From: Chamaelirium japonicum
Lineage: Eukaryota > Streptophyta > Magnoliopsida > Liliales > Melanthiaceae
Reading direction: 5' to 3'
Length of the DNA stretch: 64,000 nucleotides
Assembly: GCA_947650365.1 (NCBI GenBank)
Contig: OX393550.1
Location: forward strand, 121,274,374 to 121,338,373
The notes beneath the pieces were generated by a model. The model ran no database searches, was not told where the DNA came from, and saw only the letters and a program-made list of their open reading frames with translations. Within the stretch, counting starts at the first letter, position 1, and each line of letters opens with the position of its first letter. Both the position numbers and the translations under genes were made by a program. Shown here piece after piece: positions 12,222 through 22,689 of the stretch.

Positions 12222-15200
12222 ATTCGTACGATCCATTCTAATTCATTCGCATGATCCATTCTAATTCATTCATACGATCCATTCTAATTCATTCGTACGA
12301 TCCATTCTAATTCATTCGTACGATCCATTCTAATTCATTCGCACAATCTATTCTAATTCATTTGTACGATCCATTCTAATTCATTCGCACGATCCATTCT
12401 AATTCATTCATACGATCCATTCTATTTCATTCGTACGATCCATTCTTACTCATTCGTACGATCCATTCTAATTCATTTGCACGAAGGTATCCATTCTAAT
12501 TCATTCGTACTATCCATTCTAATTCCTTCGTACGATCCATTCTAATTCATTCGTACGATCCATTCTAATTCATTTGTATGATCCATTCTAATTCCTTCGT
12601 ATGATCCATTCTAATTCATTCGGACGATTCATTCTATTTCATTCGTATGATCCATTCTAATTCATATGATCCATTCTATTTCATTCATACGATCCATTTT
12701 AATTCATTCGCACGATCCATTCTAATTCATTCATACGATCCATTCTAATTTATTCGTACGATCCATTCTAATTCCATCGTACGATCCATTCTAATTCCTT
12801 CGTATCCATTCTAATTCACTCATACGATCCATTCTAATTCATTCATACGATCCATTCTAATTCATTCGCATGAATGTATCCATTCTAATTCATTCGTACG
12901 ATCCATTCTAATTCATTCGCACAATCTATTCTAATTCATTCGTGCGAATGAATCCATTCTAATTTATTCGTATGATCCATTATAATTCATTCGCATGAAT
13001 GTATCCATTCTAATTCATTCGTACGATCCATTCTATCTCATTCGTATAATCCATTCTATTTCATTCGTATGATCCATTCTAATTCATTCGCACGATCCAT
13101 TCTAATTCATTCGCATGATCCATTCTAATTCATTCGTACGATCGATTCTACTTCATTCATACGATCCATTCTAATTCATTCGCACGAATGTATCCATTCT
13201 AATTCATTCGTACGATCCATTCTAATTCATTCGCACGATCCATTCTAATTCATTCATACGATCCATTCTATTTCATTCGTACAATCCATTCTTACTCATT
13301 CGTACGATCCATCCTAATTTATTTGCACGAAGGTATCCATTCTAATTCATTCGTACTATCCATTCTAATTCCTTCGTACGATCCATTCTAATTCCTTCGT
13401 ACGATCCATTCTAATTCATTTGTACGATCCATTCTAATTCATTCGTAAGATCCATTCTATTTCATTCATACGATCCATTTTAATTCATTCGTACGATCCA
13501 TTCTAATTCATTCGCACGATCCATTCTAATTCATTCATACGATCTATTCTAATTCATTCGTACGATCCATTCTAATTCATTCGTACGATCCATTCTAATT
13601 CATTCGTACGATCCATTCTAATTCCTTCGTATGATCCATTCTAATTCATTCGTACGGTATGATTCATTCTAATTCATTCGTACGATTCATTCTAATTCAA
13701 TCCATTCTAATTCATTCGTACGATCCATTCTAATTCATTCGTACGATCCATTCTAATTCATTTGTACGATTCATTCTAATTCAATCCATTCTAATTCAAT
13801 CCTACGATCCATTCTAATTCATTTGTACGATTCATTCTAATTCAATCCATTCTAATTCATTCGTACGATCCATTCTTACTCATTCGTACGATCCATTCTA
13901 ATTCATTCGCACGAATGAATCCATTCTAATTCATTCGTATGATCCATTCTAATTCATTCACATGAATGTATCCATTCTAATTCATTCGTACGATCCATTC
14001 TATCTCATTCGTACAATCCATTCTATTTAATTCGTACGAATCATTCTAATTCATTTGCACGATCCATTCTAATTCATTCGCATTATCCATTCTAATTCAT
14101 TCGTACGATCGATTCTAATTCATTCATACGATCCATTCTAATTCATTCGCACGAATGTATCCATTCTAATTCATTCGTACGATCCATTCTAATTCATTCG
14201 TACAATCCATTCTAATTCATTCGCATGATCCATTCTAACTCATTCATACGATCCATTCTAATTCCTTCGTACGATCCATTCTAATTCCTTCGTATCCAAT
14301 CTAATTCACTCATACGATCAATTCTAATTCATTCATACGATCCATTCTAATTCATTCGCATGAATGTATCCATTCTAATTCATTCATACGATCCATTCTA
14401 ATTCATTCGTACAATCTATTCTAATTCATTCATACGATCCATCCTAATTCATTCGCACGAATGTATCCATTCTAATTCATTCGTACAATCCATTCTATTT
14501 CATTCGTACGATCCATTCTTACTCATTCGTACGATCCATTCGTATCCATTCTAATTCATTCGTACGATCCATTCTAATTCCTTCGTATGATCCATTTTAA
14601 TTTATTCGTACGGTATGATTCATTCTAATTCATTCGTACGATTCATTCTAATTCAATCCATTCTAATTCATTCGTACGATCCATTCTAATTCATTCGTAC
14701 GATCCATTCTAATTCATTCGTACGATTCATTCTAATTCAATCCATTCTAATTCATTCGTACGATCCATTCTTACTCATTCGTACGATCAATTCTAATTCA
14801 TTCGCACGAATGAATCCATTCTAATTCATTCGTATGATCCATTCTAATTCATTCGCATGAATGTATCCATTCTAATTCATTCATACGATCCATTCTATCT
14901 CATTCGTACAATCTATTCTATTTCATTCGTACGATCCATTCTAATTCATTCACACGATCCATTCTAATTCATTCGCATGATCCATTCTAATTCATTCGTA
15001 CGATCGATTCTAATTCATTCATACGATCCATTCTATCTCATTCGTACAATCCATTCTATTTCATTCGTACAATCCATTCTAATTCATTCGCACGATCCAT
15101 TCTAATTCATTCGCATGATCCATTCTAATTCATTCGTACGATCGATTCTAATTCTTTCATACGATCCATTCTAATTCATTCGCACGAATGTATCCATTCT

Positions 15201-16043
15201 AATTCATTCGTACAATCCATTCTAATTCATTCGTACAATCCATTCTAATTCATTCGCACGATCCATTCTTACTCATTCGTACGATCTATTCTAATTCATT
15301 CGCACGATCCATTGTAATTCCTTCGTATCCATTCTAATTCACTCATACGATCCATTCTAATTCATTCATACGATCCATTCTAATTCATTCGCATGAATGT
15401 ATCCATTCTAATTCATTCATACGATCCATTCTAATTCATTCGCACAATCTATTCTAATTCATTCATACAATCCATCCTAATTCATTCGCACGAATGTATC
15501 CATTCTAATTCATTCGTACAATCCATTCTATTTCATTCGTACGATCCATTCTTACTCATTCGTATGAATAGATCATATTCATTCGCACGAATCTATCCAT
15601 TCGAAATCATTCGTACGATCCATTCTAATTCATTCGCACGATCCATTCTAATTCATTAATACGATCCAATCTAATTCATTCATACGATCTATTCTAATTA
15701 ATTCGCACGAATATATCCTTTCTAATTCATTCGTACGATCCATTCTAATTCATTCGCACAATCAATTCTAATTCATTAGTACGATCCATTCTAATTCATT
15801 CGTACGATCCATTCTAATTCATTAGCACGATCCAAATTCATTTATCCGTACGATCTATTCTATTTCATTCGTACGATCCATTCTTATCTCACGATCCATT
15901 TTAATTCATTCGCACGATCCATTCTCCATTCTAATTCCTTCGTACGATCCATTCTAATTCCTTCGTATCCATTCTAATTCACTCATACGATCCATTCTAT
16001 TTCATTCATACGATCCATTCTAATTCATTCGCATGAATGTATC
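12204..16043 (+). repeat. longest forward satellite block
   Basis: 3.8 kb of forward monomers up to the retroelement edge. It contains local higher-order repetition: the GGTATGATTC marker recurs near 13650 and 14611, and the GAAGGTATCC long unit near 12482 and 13329, each followed by a GTACTATCC monomer. The array runs directly into the LTR terminus at 16044. Confidence 0.93.
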
Positions 16044-16238
16044 TGTTTGGGGGATTTTTCACCGGTCCTTGCGAGCCACCTGCAAGATAGAAAAGAGAAC
16101 GTGAGAACGGCTGGCTCCCTTAGGAGCGCAGACCCTCCGACACTCAAGTCAGTCACGGTAGCACAACGGCGAGCTGTTGTATACCAAAGTGGTAGGGAAA
16201 GGGATTTCGAACCTGTACTTTGGAGCCTGGGGGTGTGC

Positions 16239-16248
16239 ATTTATAGAC
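16239..16248 (-). promoter_or_regulatory. probable TATA box of the LTR promoter
   Basis: The minus strand reads CTATAAATGCAC here, and the same motif lies at the matching place in the other LTR copy (about 21249-21258). It is about 200 bp from the LTR end, a reasonable place for a promoter ahead of R-U5. Motif and position only; no transcript evidence. Confidence 0.6.
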
Positions 16249-16664
16249 ATTGGCGACCTATCGGGGTGCGACGTGTGGCAGCTCTTTCCGGCACCTTCTA
16301 GGCCCCCACGTTCCGGCCCACAGTAGTCTCTGACAGTTCTTGGAACTTGGGCCCCTGACATTCTTTGTCGTCTAACCCGCCTGACGAAGTAGTGGGGGAC
16401 AGCAGCTGCTGTTCTGTTGCCGCCAGGGGAATCTTCTAGAATGTTCAAGTCTGGGAGGTCTCAAACCGACTCCGATGGGCTTCCGTGGACTGCAATCGTC
16501 CACGTAGCTTCAGTGGGGTTTCGACACCTGGCAGTTCTTTAGGCTGCTCTATACTGGGGCGATCTCAAGGGGGAAGCGAGGGCGAGCTCGCCCTCCGTTG
16601 CTCCGTCTTCTCCTCCATATCTATCAAGAGTCGGGCCTCGCAGGAGCGACCTCTTCGATAAACA

Positions 16665-16960
16665 GGGGAAGCTTGGCGAGCTTGGGCGAGCTTCTGGGCG
16701 AGCTCGGGTGAGCTTCTGGGCGAGCTCGGGTGAGCTCCTGAGCGAGCTTGGGCGAGCTCCTGCGCGAGCTGGGGGCGTTTGTGGTGCTGGTATCTTTGTA
16801 TGCATGCCGGTCTAACTCCCGCTGCCACTACAAGCGAACTCCTGCGCGAGTTTGGCGAGCTTTTGTGCGAGCTTGGGCGAGCTCCTGAGCGAGCTTGGGC
16901 GAGCTCCTGAGCGAGCTTGGGCGAGCTCCTGAGCGAGCTTGGACGAGCTCCTGAGCGAGC
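16665..16960. repeat. GAGCTC-rich minisatellite inside the LTR
   Basis: Degenerate 11- and 22-bp units built on GGGCGAGCT and CCTGAGCGAGCT, in two runs (about 16665-16770 and 16845-16960) split by a short unique stretch around 16775-16840. The repeat yields overlapping open frames on the minus strand rich in Arg, Ser, Ala and Pro. I regard these as low-complexity artefacts, not genes. Confidence 0.85.
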
Positions 16961-17106
16961 TCTTTGTCTAAGCAATTTACCGAGTTTAGATGTGTTGTAC
17001 TAAGGCCCCTTCAACCCAATGTGGATCTCGCTCCCTGATGGCCGTTCCATCGAGCTCATACGGATAAGGGTTCCAACTTCTGGACGGATTTCAGCCACCC
17101 CCAACA

Positions 17107-17122
17107 TTACCCCCTCCTGAGG
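17107..17122 (-). other. polypurine tract next to the 3' LTR
   Basis: On the minus strand AGGAGGGGGTAA directly precedes the TGTTGGGGG start of the LTR. A purine run at this exact place is the standard plus-strand primer of LTR retrotransposons and fixes the LTR boundary. Confidence 0.8.
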
Positions 17123-17176
17123 GAGCGTCCAAGGAAAACTTGACGCTTGTTCAGGAGTCTTATTGCAAACGTCGAG

Positions 17177-17769
17177 CGGGCTGATTCGAGAGCTTTGACA
17201 TTTAATATTTCACAAACGCTGGGCGGGTCGGGAGCGTCAGCCACGAGCGATCTCCTTCCGGTGCGAGCTTGTCATACGCGGTCAGGGTCTGCGTCGGGCG
17301 AGCTGCGGGCACCAGCCGTGAGCGATCTGCGTCGAGAGCTTTGACCCCCAGTATTCCACAAACGCTGGGCGGGCCGGGAGCATCAACCACGAGCGATCTC
17401 CTTCCGGTGCGAGCTTGTCACACGCGGTCAGGGTCTGCGTCGGGCGAGCTGCGGGCACCAGCCGTGAGTGATCTGCGTCGAGAGCTTTGACCCCCAGTAT
17501 TCCACAAACGCTGGGCGGGCCGGGAGCATCAGCCACGAGCGATCTCCTTCCGGTGCGAGCTTGTCACACGCGGTCAGGGACTGCGTCGGGCGAGCTGCGG
17601 ACACCAGCCGTGAGCGATCTGCGTCGAGAGCTTTGACCCCCAGTATTCCACAAACGCTGGGCGGGCCGGGAGCATCAGCCACGAGCGATCTCCTTTCGGT
17701 GCGAGCTTTGTCACACGCGGTCAGGGTCTACGTCGGGCGAGCTGCGGGCTCCTGCCGCGAGCGATTTTG
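17177..17769. repeat. four-copy 146-bp tandem repeat inside the element
   Basis: The landmark TTTGAC recurs at 17194, 17340, 17486 and 17632, a period of exactly 146 bp. Each unit holds CACAAACGCTGGGCGGG, the half CCACGAGCGATCTCC and the half GGTCAGGGTCTGCGTCGGGC. The first unit is the most diverged. A decayed fifth start lies near 17778. Open frames across this stretch on both strands only reflect the repeat. Tandem repeats between coding region and 3' LTR are known in Tat-group elements. Confidence 0.92.
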
Positions 17770-17862
17770 CGGCGTGGGCTTTGGCTCGGCGTCTCATGGG
17801 TGAGACCTCGAGGATGATGCTGCTATGTCCAAGGAACGCAGCTATCCGCTACTGCAAGCGTC

Positions 17863-17940
17863 GGGCGGGCCGGGAGCATCTTCCACGGGCGGCCTCCTTC
17901 CGGGCGGGCCGGGAGCATCTTCCACGGGCGGCCTCCTTCC
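17863..17940. repeat. two-copy 39-bp tandem repeat
   Basis: Two identical 39-bp units start at 17863 and 17902 (GGGCGGGCCGGGAGCATC then TTCCACGGGCGGCCTCCTTCC in parts). The sequence resembles the inner part of the 146-bp unit, so it is probably a local derivative of it. Confidence 0.85.
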
Positions 17941-18170
17941 GGTGCGAACTAGCCGCGCACAGTCGGGGTCCACTCCGGGCGGGCTGCAGATACCTGCCGC
18001 AAGCGACCTCGCGTAGGGTCTCCGGGCGGGTTACGAACCACAGCCACGGGTTGGTCCCAGGCGGGCTGTGAGCCATGGCCACTGGTGCTTCTTCTCTCTG
18101 CGTTCTGCTCAAACTGCCTCCCGCTACTGCCACGTGGACAACAAACTGGTGTGGCCTTGTGTCGAAAGTT
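17941..18170. other. GC-rich internal spacer of the element
   Basis: Degenerate GGGCGGGCT-type motifs recur here without a clean period. They are relatives of the neighbouring repeats. No coding domain is recognisable. Confidence 0.6.
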
Positions 18171-18995
18171 GTGCCGCGTCTGCCGTGATGTCACCAGATC
18201 GCTCAACGAGCTAAGCTGCGTGGCATCAGGCCGCGTAAGGTGTCTCCACCGCGTCTGCCCGTGATGTCACCAGATCCCTCAACGAGCTAAGCTGCGTGGC
18301 ATCAGGCCGCATAAGGTGTTTCTGCCGCGTCTGCCCGTGATATCATCAGGTCGCTCAACGAGCTAAGCTGCGTGGCATCAGGCCGCGTATGGTGTCTCTG
18401 CCGCGTCTGCCCGTGATGTCACCAGGTCGCTCAACGAGCTAAGCTGCGTGGCATCAGGCCGCGTAAGGTGTCTCTGCCGCGTCTGCCCGTGATGTCACCA
18501 GGTCGCTCAACGAGCTAAGCTGCGTGGCATCAGGCCGTGTATGGTGTCTCTGCCGCGTCTGCCCGTGATGTCACCAGGTCGCTCAACGAGCTAAGCTGCG
18601 TGGCATCAGGCCGCGTAAGGTGTCTGCCGCGTCTGCCCGTGATGCACTAGGTCGCTCAACGAGCTAAGCTGCGTGGCATCAGGCCGCGTATGGTGTCTCT
18701 GTCGCGTCTGCCCGTGATGTCACCAGGTCGCTCAACGAGCTAAGCTGCATGGCATCAGGCCGCGTATGGTGTCTCTGCCGCGTCTGCCCGTGATGTCACC
18801 AGGTCGCTCAACGAGCTAAGCTGCGTGGCATCAGGCCGCGTAAGGTGTCTGCCGCGTCTGCCCGTGATGCACCAGGTCGCTCAACGAGCTAAGCTGCGTG
18901 GCATCAGGCCGCGTATGGTGTCTCTGTCGCGTCTGCCCGTGATGTCACCAGGTCGCTCAACGAGCTAAGCTGCGTGGCATCAGGCCGCGTATGTG
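18171..18995. repeat. eleven-copy 76-bp tandem repeat inside the element
   Basis: The landmark GAGCTAAGCTGC recurs about eleven times from 18207 to 18966 with a 76-bp period; two units are 74 bp. Each unit includes GCGTCTGCCCGTGATGTCAC and GGCATCAGGCCGCGTA followed by AGG or TGG. Units alternate between GTAAGG and GTATGG endings, and the last four look like repeats of the preceding pattern, so part of the array grew in multi-unit steps. Confidence 0.93.
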
Positions 18996-19260
18996 TTCTC
19001 CCCGACGATCCGAGGACCATACCCCGGACGAGGTAGCTAATCGATAAAAAATAAATGACATCGCAAAAAGATCGATATGCATGAAAAATTCGATATGTGC
19101 GAAATAGTGGGGCCCTATAGCTCGACAAAAATACAAAACGATAGAAATCGAACCAAAACAGAGCGTAAGGGCCAAAGGGTGGAAGTCCAACGAGCGATGA
19201 AAGAATCAAAAAGCTAGCTACCCCCTGACCGGTTAAGGATCCTTAGAACCTCGGTTTAGG
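18996..19260. other. AT-richer unique spacer of the element
   Basis: About 265 bp of non-repetitive DNA between two tandem arrays, with motifs such as ATCGATAAAAAATAAATGAC. Base composition is clearly more AT than the rest of the element. Short minus-strand open frames cross it, but I recognise no domain. Confidence 0.55.
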
Positions 19261-19573
19261 ACTGCCCCGGGAAGCTCAAGGTCGCCCACTGGCTGCCTCT
19301 GAGGATCCCGGTCTTGCTTTAAGTCCGCACAACGGCGGACTACCCCGGGAAGCTCAAGGTCGCCCACTGGCTGCCTCTGAGGATCCCGGTCTTGCTTTAA
19401 GTCCGCACAACGGCGGACTGCCCCGGGAAGCTCAAGGTCGCCCACTGGCTGCCTCTGAGGATCCCGGTCTTGCTTTAAGTCCGCACAACGGCGGACTGCC
19501 CCGGGAAGCTCAAGGTCGCCCACTGGCTGCCTCTGAGGATCCCGGTCTTGCTTTAAGTCCACGCAACGGTGGA
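19261..19573 (-). repeat. four-copy 78-bp tandem repeat, open in one frame
   Basis: Unit starts at about 19262, 19340, 19418 and 19496, period exactly 78 bp, nearly identical copies. As 78 is 26 codons, one minus-strand frame (19643-19233) stays open and repeats a 26-residue unit containing ADLKQDRDPQRQ and GDLELPG. The repeat lies just downstream of gag in element order. Coding use is possible but unsupported; a period divisible by three alone would produce this. Confidence 0.9.
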
Positions 19574-19683
19574 CTGTTCTTTGAGGACACTGCATGTGAG
19601 CTGTTCGCGTGCGAGCTGTTCGCTGTAGATTACTATCGAGCACAGATTTGAACTAGTCCAAACACACTATCGCACAAAATGGT

Positions 19684-20964
19684 TTACAAGAGGGCGCCTA
19701 CGCGCAAGGTAGGGGGCTGCTGCTGCTCGGCCATCTTCCCTCGACGATCCAGCACCACATCTTCGAGCTTAATGTGTTGTTGGACCAAGGCAAAGAGCTC
19801 GATCATGGTGCGGGGATCAGAAATGACTATCGCATCATGAAGCTCACCTCCTCCGAGGAGCGCGCTCCGAAAGGCACTCACGGCCGTCCGATCTCGCCCT
19901 GCTGAGTCCTCAAGAGCGAGATAGGCATTCCGGAATCGCATCGAGAAGCACCGGAGGGTCTCCCTTGCGCCCATGGTAAGACCGAACAGTGATTCGATCT
20001 GCTTTGGAGGTCGCCGATTGCACCGGTACTGTTCCAGGAACAGCCCGGATAGAGCAGTGAAGTTCGGGACCGAGCCCGGAGGTAACTTATGAAACCAGTC
20101 GAGGGCCGAACCCGCCAAGCTGCTCGGGAAGGCGCAGCACAGAACGTGGTCCTGATCCCGAAAGAATAACAACTTTCGGTAGGCCAAGATGTGGTCCACG
20201 GGGTCTTGCGACCCGTTGAACAAAACAAACTTTGGTGGGGTCCAGTGCTGAGGGAAACCTCCCTGATGAACCTCGTTGGTGAAGGGCGAGCTCCCTCCCC
20301 GGACGGCGAGCTCTTCTAAGAGGTCGACGGGCGTGCTAAGTAGCTGCCAGCGCTCGGGGTGATTTCCCAAAGACAGCTGCGCAGGTACCAAGCAATCATG
20401 CACGCTTCCTCGAAACCGGTTCGCAGCCTTGCTACGGTTGTGCTCGGGGGCGACGTCCTCTGACTCACCCGAGTCCGCACCGAGGCTTCGTCGGCGAGGA
20501 GGGGCCATCGGCAGGGTTAACTTGTTGCTGGAGCGCTGGGTGCCGAGTTGCTGCGGCCGCTCGAGCGCGGTCCCTCTCGTCCGGCGCGCCACTGCGTCCT
20601 CCACAGGGGGCTCCTGCTGGGATGCCCGCCATGTGGGCGCCATAGTGGGCTGATGCGATGCGGGGACAAGGGGAGGTCGCACAGGGGAAACAACCCCCGC
20701 CGATACTCCTGGACGCTGGGACGGGATCACTGACTCTTCCCTCCGCGGGGTGAGCCCGGGGGAGAGATCAGTGATCCGGCTCATCGTCGGAACCTGGCGC
20801 AGTCGCACTATCTCGCCCACCATGGCCCACTGAGTGGCCAACACCTTCAAAAGGAGATGGCCGTTGAGCGGGACAGGGGGTTGTGATGCTTCAGCGAGCA
20901 GCTCGCTTTGTGCAGACTCGGCGTGGGCTTTCACCCGTTTCTGCCTCCGCGTGACCGGAGCCAT
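19684..20964 (-). CDS. gag: retrotransposon gag (capsid) reading frame, 426 residues
   Basis: Structural protein of the retrotransposon, expected to assemble the cytoplasmic particle. The N-terminal 240 residues are low complexity, rich in Pro, Arg, Ser and Gln, with a basic start (TRRQKR near 5-10). Residues about 243-405 match the plant retrotransposon gag core: PKFVLFNGSQDPVDHI at 244-259, HILAYRKLLFF at 258-268, LAGSALDWF at 283-291, LSGLFLEQY at 305-313, RETLRCFSMRFRNAY at 334-348, and AVSAFRSAL at 361-369. The spacing is that of Tat-group Ty3/Gypsy gags. No CCHC zinc knuckle is seen before the frame ends. The start ATG at 20964 is about 70 bases after the PBS, with no better upstream candidate. 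Part of the element fossil, not a host gene. Confidence 0.85.
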   Translation of the reverse strand: MAPVTRRQKRVKAHAESAQSELLAEASQPPVPLNGHLLLKVLATQWAMVGEIVRLRQVPTMSRITDLSPGLTPRREESVIPSQRPGVSAGVVSPVRPPLVPASHQPTMAPTWRASQQEPPVEDAVARRTRGTALERPQQLGTQRSSNKLTLPMAPPRRRSLGADSGESEDVAPEHNRSKAANRFRGSVHDCLVPAQLSLGNHPERWQLLSTPVDLLEELAVRGGSSPFTNEVHQGGFPQHWTPPKFVLFNGSQDPVDHILAYRKLLFFRDQDHVLCCAFPSSLAGSALDWFHKLPPGSVPNFTALSGLFLEQYRCNRRPPKQIESLFGLTMGARETLRCFSMRFRNAYLALEDSAGRDRTAVSAFRSALLGGGELHDAIVISDPRTMIELFALVQQHIKLEDVVLDRRGKMAEQQQPPTLRVGALL

Positions 20965-21034
20965 CCGGGTGTCTGGAGAAGCACGGCTTTCAACCGTGTG
21001 GTCGTGGGCGTTCTCGCAGGAACCAGTCGATAGA

Positions 21035-21051
21035 TCCCACAGACGGCGCCA
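21035..21051 (-). other. primer-binding site of the element
   Basis: The minus strand reads TGGCGCCGTCTGTGGGA two bases after the LTR end at 21054. The leading TGGCGCCGT fits the 3' end of a plant tRNA of the Asp type, while the rest pairs less well. This form is common in plant Ty3/Gypsy elements. The exact primer tRNA is not certain. Confidence 0.78.
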
Positions 21052-21053
21052 AA

Positions 21054-21403
21054 TGTTTGGGGGATTTTTTACCGGTCCTTGCGAGCCACCTGCAATATAG
21101 AAAAGAGAACGTGAGAACGACTGGCTCCCTTAGGAGCGCAGACCCTCCGACGCTCAAGTCAGTCACGGTAGCACAACGGCGAGCTGTTGTATACCAAAGT
21201 GGTAGGGAAAGGGATTTCGAACCTGTACTTTGGAGCCTGGGGGTGTGCATTTATAGACATTGGCGACCTATCGGGGTGCGACGTGTGGCAGCTCTTTCCG
21301 GCACCTTCTAGGCCCCCACGTTCCGGCCCACAGTAGTCTCTGATAGTTCTTGGAACTTGGGCCCTTGACATTCTTGGAACTTGGGCCCACAGTAGTCTCT
21401 GAC
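21054..21403 (-). mobile_element. LTR copy at the 5' end of the element
   Basis: Minus-strand end CCCCCAAACA lies next to the PBS. Positions 21054-21375 match 16044-16365 with six substitutions. The copy present is about a third the length of the other LTR. Its outer 28 bases (21376-21403) repeat short LTR pieces (GGAACTTGGGCCC and CACAGTAGTCTCTGAC) already present just inside. Satellite follows at once in reverse orientation. Confidence 0.85.
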
Positions 21404-22667
21404 GATCGTATGAATGAATTAGAATGAATCGTACGAAGGAATTAGAATAGATCATACGAAGAAATTAGAATGGATCGTACGAATGAATTAGAATGGATCG
21501 TATGAATGAATTAGAATGGATCGTGCGAATGAATTAAAATGGATCGTACGAAGGAATTAGAATGGATCATGCGAATGAATTAGAATAGATCATACGAATG
21601 AATTAGAATGGATCGTACGAATGAATTAGAATGGATACATTCGTGCAAAAGAATTAGAATGGATTGTATGAATGAATTAGAATGGATCGTTTGAGTGAAT
21701 GCGAATGGATCGTGCGAATGAATTAGAATGGATTGTACGAATGAATTAGAATGGATCGTACGAATGAATTAGAATGGATACATTCGTGCGAATGAATTAG
21801 AATGGATCGTATGAATGAATTAGAATCGATTCTTACGAATGAATTAGAATGGATCATGCGAATGAAATAGAATGGATCGTGCGAATGAATTAGAATGTAT
21901 CGTACGAATGAAATTGAATGGATTGTACGAATGAGATAGAATGGATCGTACGAATGAATTAGAATGGATACATTCATGCGAATGAATTAGAATGGATCAT
22001 ACGAATGAATTAGAATAGATTCTTTCGTGCGAATGAATTAGAATGGATCGTACGAATAAGTAAGAATGGATCGTACGAATGAATAAGAATGGATTGAATT
22101 AGAATGAATCGTACGAATGAATTAGAATGGATCGTACGAATGAATTAGAATGGATCGTACGAATGAATTATAATGGATTGAATTAGAATGAATCGTACGA
22201 ATGAATTAGAATAAATCATACCGTATGAATGAATTAGAATGGATCATACGAAGGAATTAGAATGGATCGTACGAATGAATTAGAATGGATCGTACGAATG
22301 AATTAGAATGGATCGTACGAAGGAATTAGAATGGATCGTACGAAGGAATTAGAATGGATAGTACGAATGAATTAGAATGGATACCTTCGTGCAAATGAAT
22401 TAGAATGGATCGTACGAATGAGTAAGAATGGATCGTACGAATGAAATAGAATGGATCGTATGAATGAATTAGAATGGATCGTGCGAATGAATTAGAATGG
22501 ATCGTACGAATGAATTAGAATAGATTGTGCGAATGAATTAGAATGGATCGTACGAATGAATTAGAATGGATTGTACGAATGAATTAGAATGGATCGTATG
22601 AATGAATTAGAATGGATCGTGCGAATGAATTAGAATGGATCGTACGAATGAAATAGAATGGATTCGC
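21404..22667 (-). repeat. reverse satellite block beside the element
   Basis: 1.26 kb of reverse monomers starting immediately at the element edge, while the satellite on the other side of the element is forward. It holds the GATCGTTTGAGTGAATGC marker near 21686 and a GATACCTTCGTGC cassette near 22380, and ends in a type-1 junction at 22650-22689. Confidence 0.92.
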
Positions 22668-22689
22668 ACGAATGTATCCATTCTAATTC
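22650..22689 (+). repeat. type-1 switch junction
   Basis: Identical to 855-894 and followed by the GCATTCACTCAAACG marker monomer. Confidence 0.92.

Larger units (their letters stand above)
1..16043. repeat. 23-bp satellite array, left part, mixed orientation
   Basis: Continuous tandem array of a 23-bp monomer with core ATTCTAATTCATTC, a hinge that is ideally TCGTACGA, and TCC closing the unit. Common variants replace GTAC with ATAC, GTAT or GCAC, change GATCC to AATCC, or change the core to CTATTTC, TTACTC or AATTCC. Long units of about 28 bp carry GAATGTATCC or GAAGGTATCC in place of GATCC, and 15-bp pieces reading GATTCATTCTAATTC also occur. Orientation flips at about 112, 870, 1314, 2068, 4778, 6600, 7573, 10993, 11855 and 12203. 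No other sequence class is visible before the retroelement starts. I do not recognise the satellite family. Confidence 0.98.
16044..17106 (-). mobile_element. LTR at the 3' end of the element
   Basis: About 1063 bp. On the minus strand it begins TGTTGGGGG at 17106 and ends CCCCCAAACA at 16044, giving the usual TG...CA ends with a near-perfect terminal inverted repeat. A purine-rich tract abuts its start. Positions 16044-16365 align with 21054-21375 at a constant offset of 5010, with six substitutions. The middle carries a GAGCTC-rich minisatellite, which is unusual for an LTR. Confidence 0.88.
16044..21403 (-). mobile_element. LTR retrotransposon fossil, Ty3/Gypsy Tat-like, gag-only architecture
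   Basis: A GC-rich element sits alone in the AT-rich satellite and reads on the minus strand. In element order: LTR copy 21054-21403, PBS at 21035-21051, gag 20964-19684, 78-bp tandem repeats, an AT-richer spacer, 76-bp repeats, 39-bp and 146-bp repeats, PPT just above 17106, and the longer LTR 17106-16044. No protease, reverse transcriptase, RNase H or integrase is readable, so it resembles a gag-bearing non-autonomous element (TR-GAG or LARD style). The two LTR copies differ at 6 of about 322 aligned bases (about 98 percent identical). At a grass-like rate of 1.3e-8 per site per year that is roughly 0.7 million years, with wide error. The element looks incomplete. No clear target-site duplication is visible. 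Family membership is inferred from gag, PBS and the internal repeats. Confidence 0.88.

Noticed and set aside
1-16043. CRISPR array
   Set aside because: There are no unique spacers between constant repeats; the whole unit repeats, orientation flips, and the host is eukaryotic.
16025-16448. Overlapping open frames on both strands in the LTR (also at 20990-21455)
   Set aside because: They overlap each other on opposite strands, occur in both LTR copies, and match no known domain. They are non-coding LTR sequence.
16539-16975. Arg/Ser/Ala-rich open frames of 88 and 136 codons
   Set aside because: Produced by the GAGCTC-rich minisatellite, with no conserved domain.
17147-18206. Open frames of 62-111 codons on both strands
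   Set aside because: Products of the 146-, 39- and 76-bp tandem arrays and GC-rich composition. Sense and antisense frames overlap fully.
19878-20733. Frames overlapping gag (116 codons on the same strand, 61-74 on the other)
   Set aside because: Shadows of the gag frame, which alone shows the capsid-domain motifs.
16030-21420. Five-base target-site duplication of the retroelement
   Set aside because: GTATC on the left and GATCG on the right do not match, and simple satellite sequence makes short matches meaningless.
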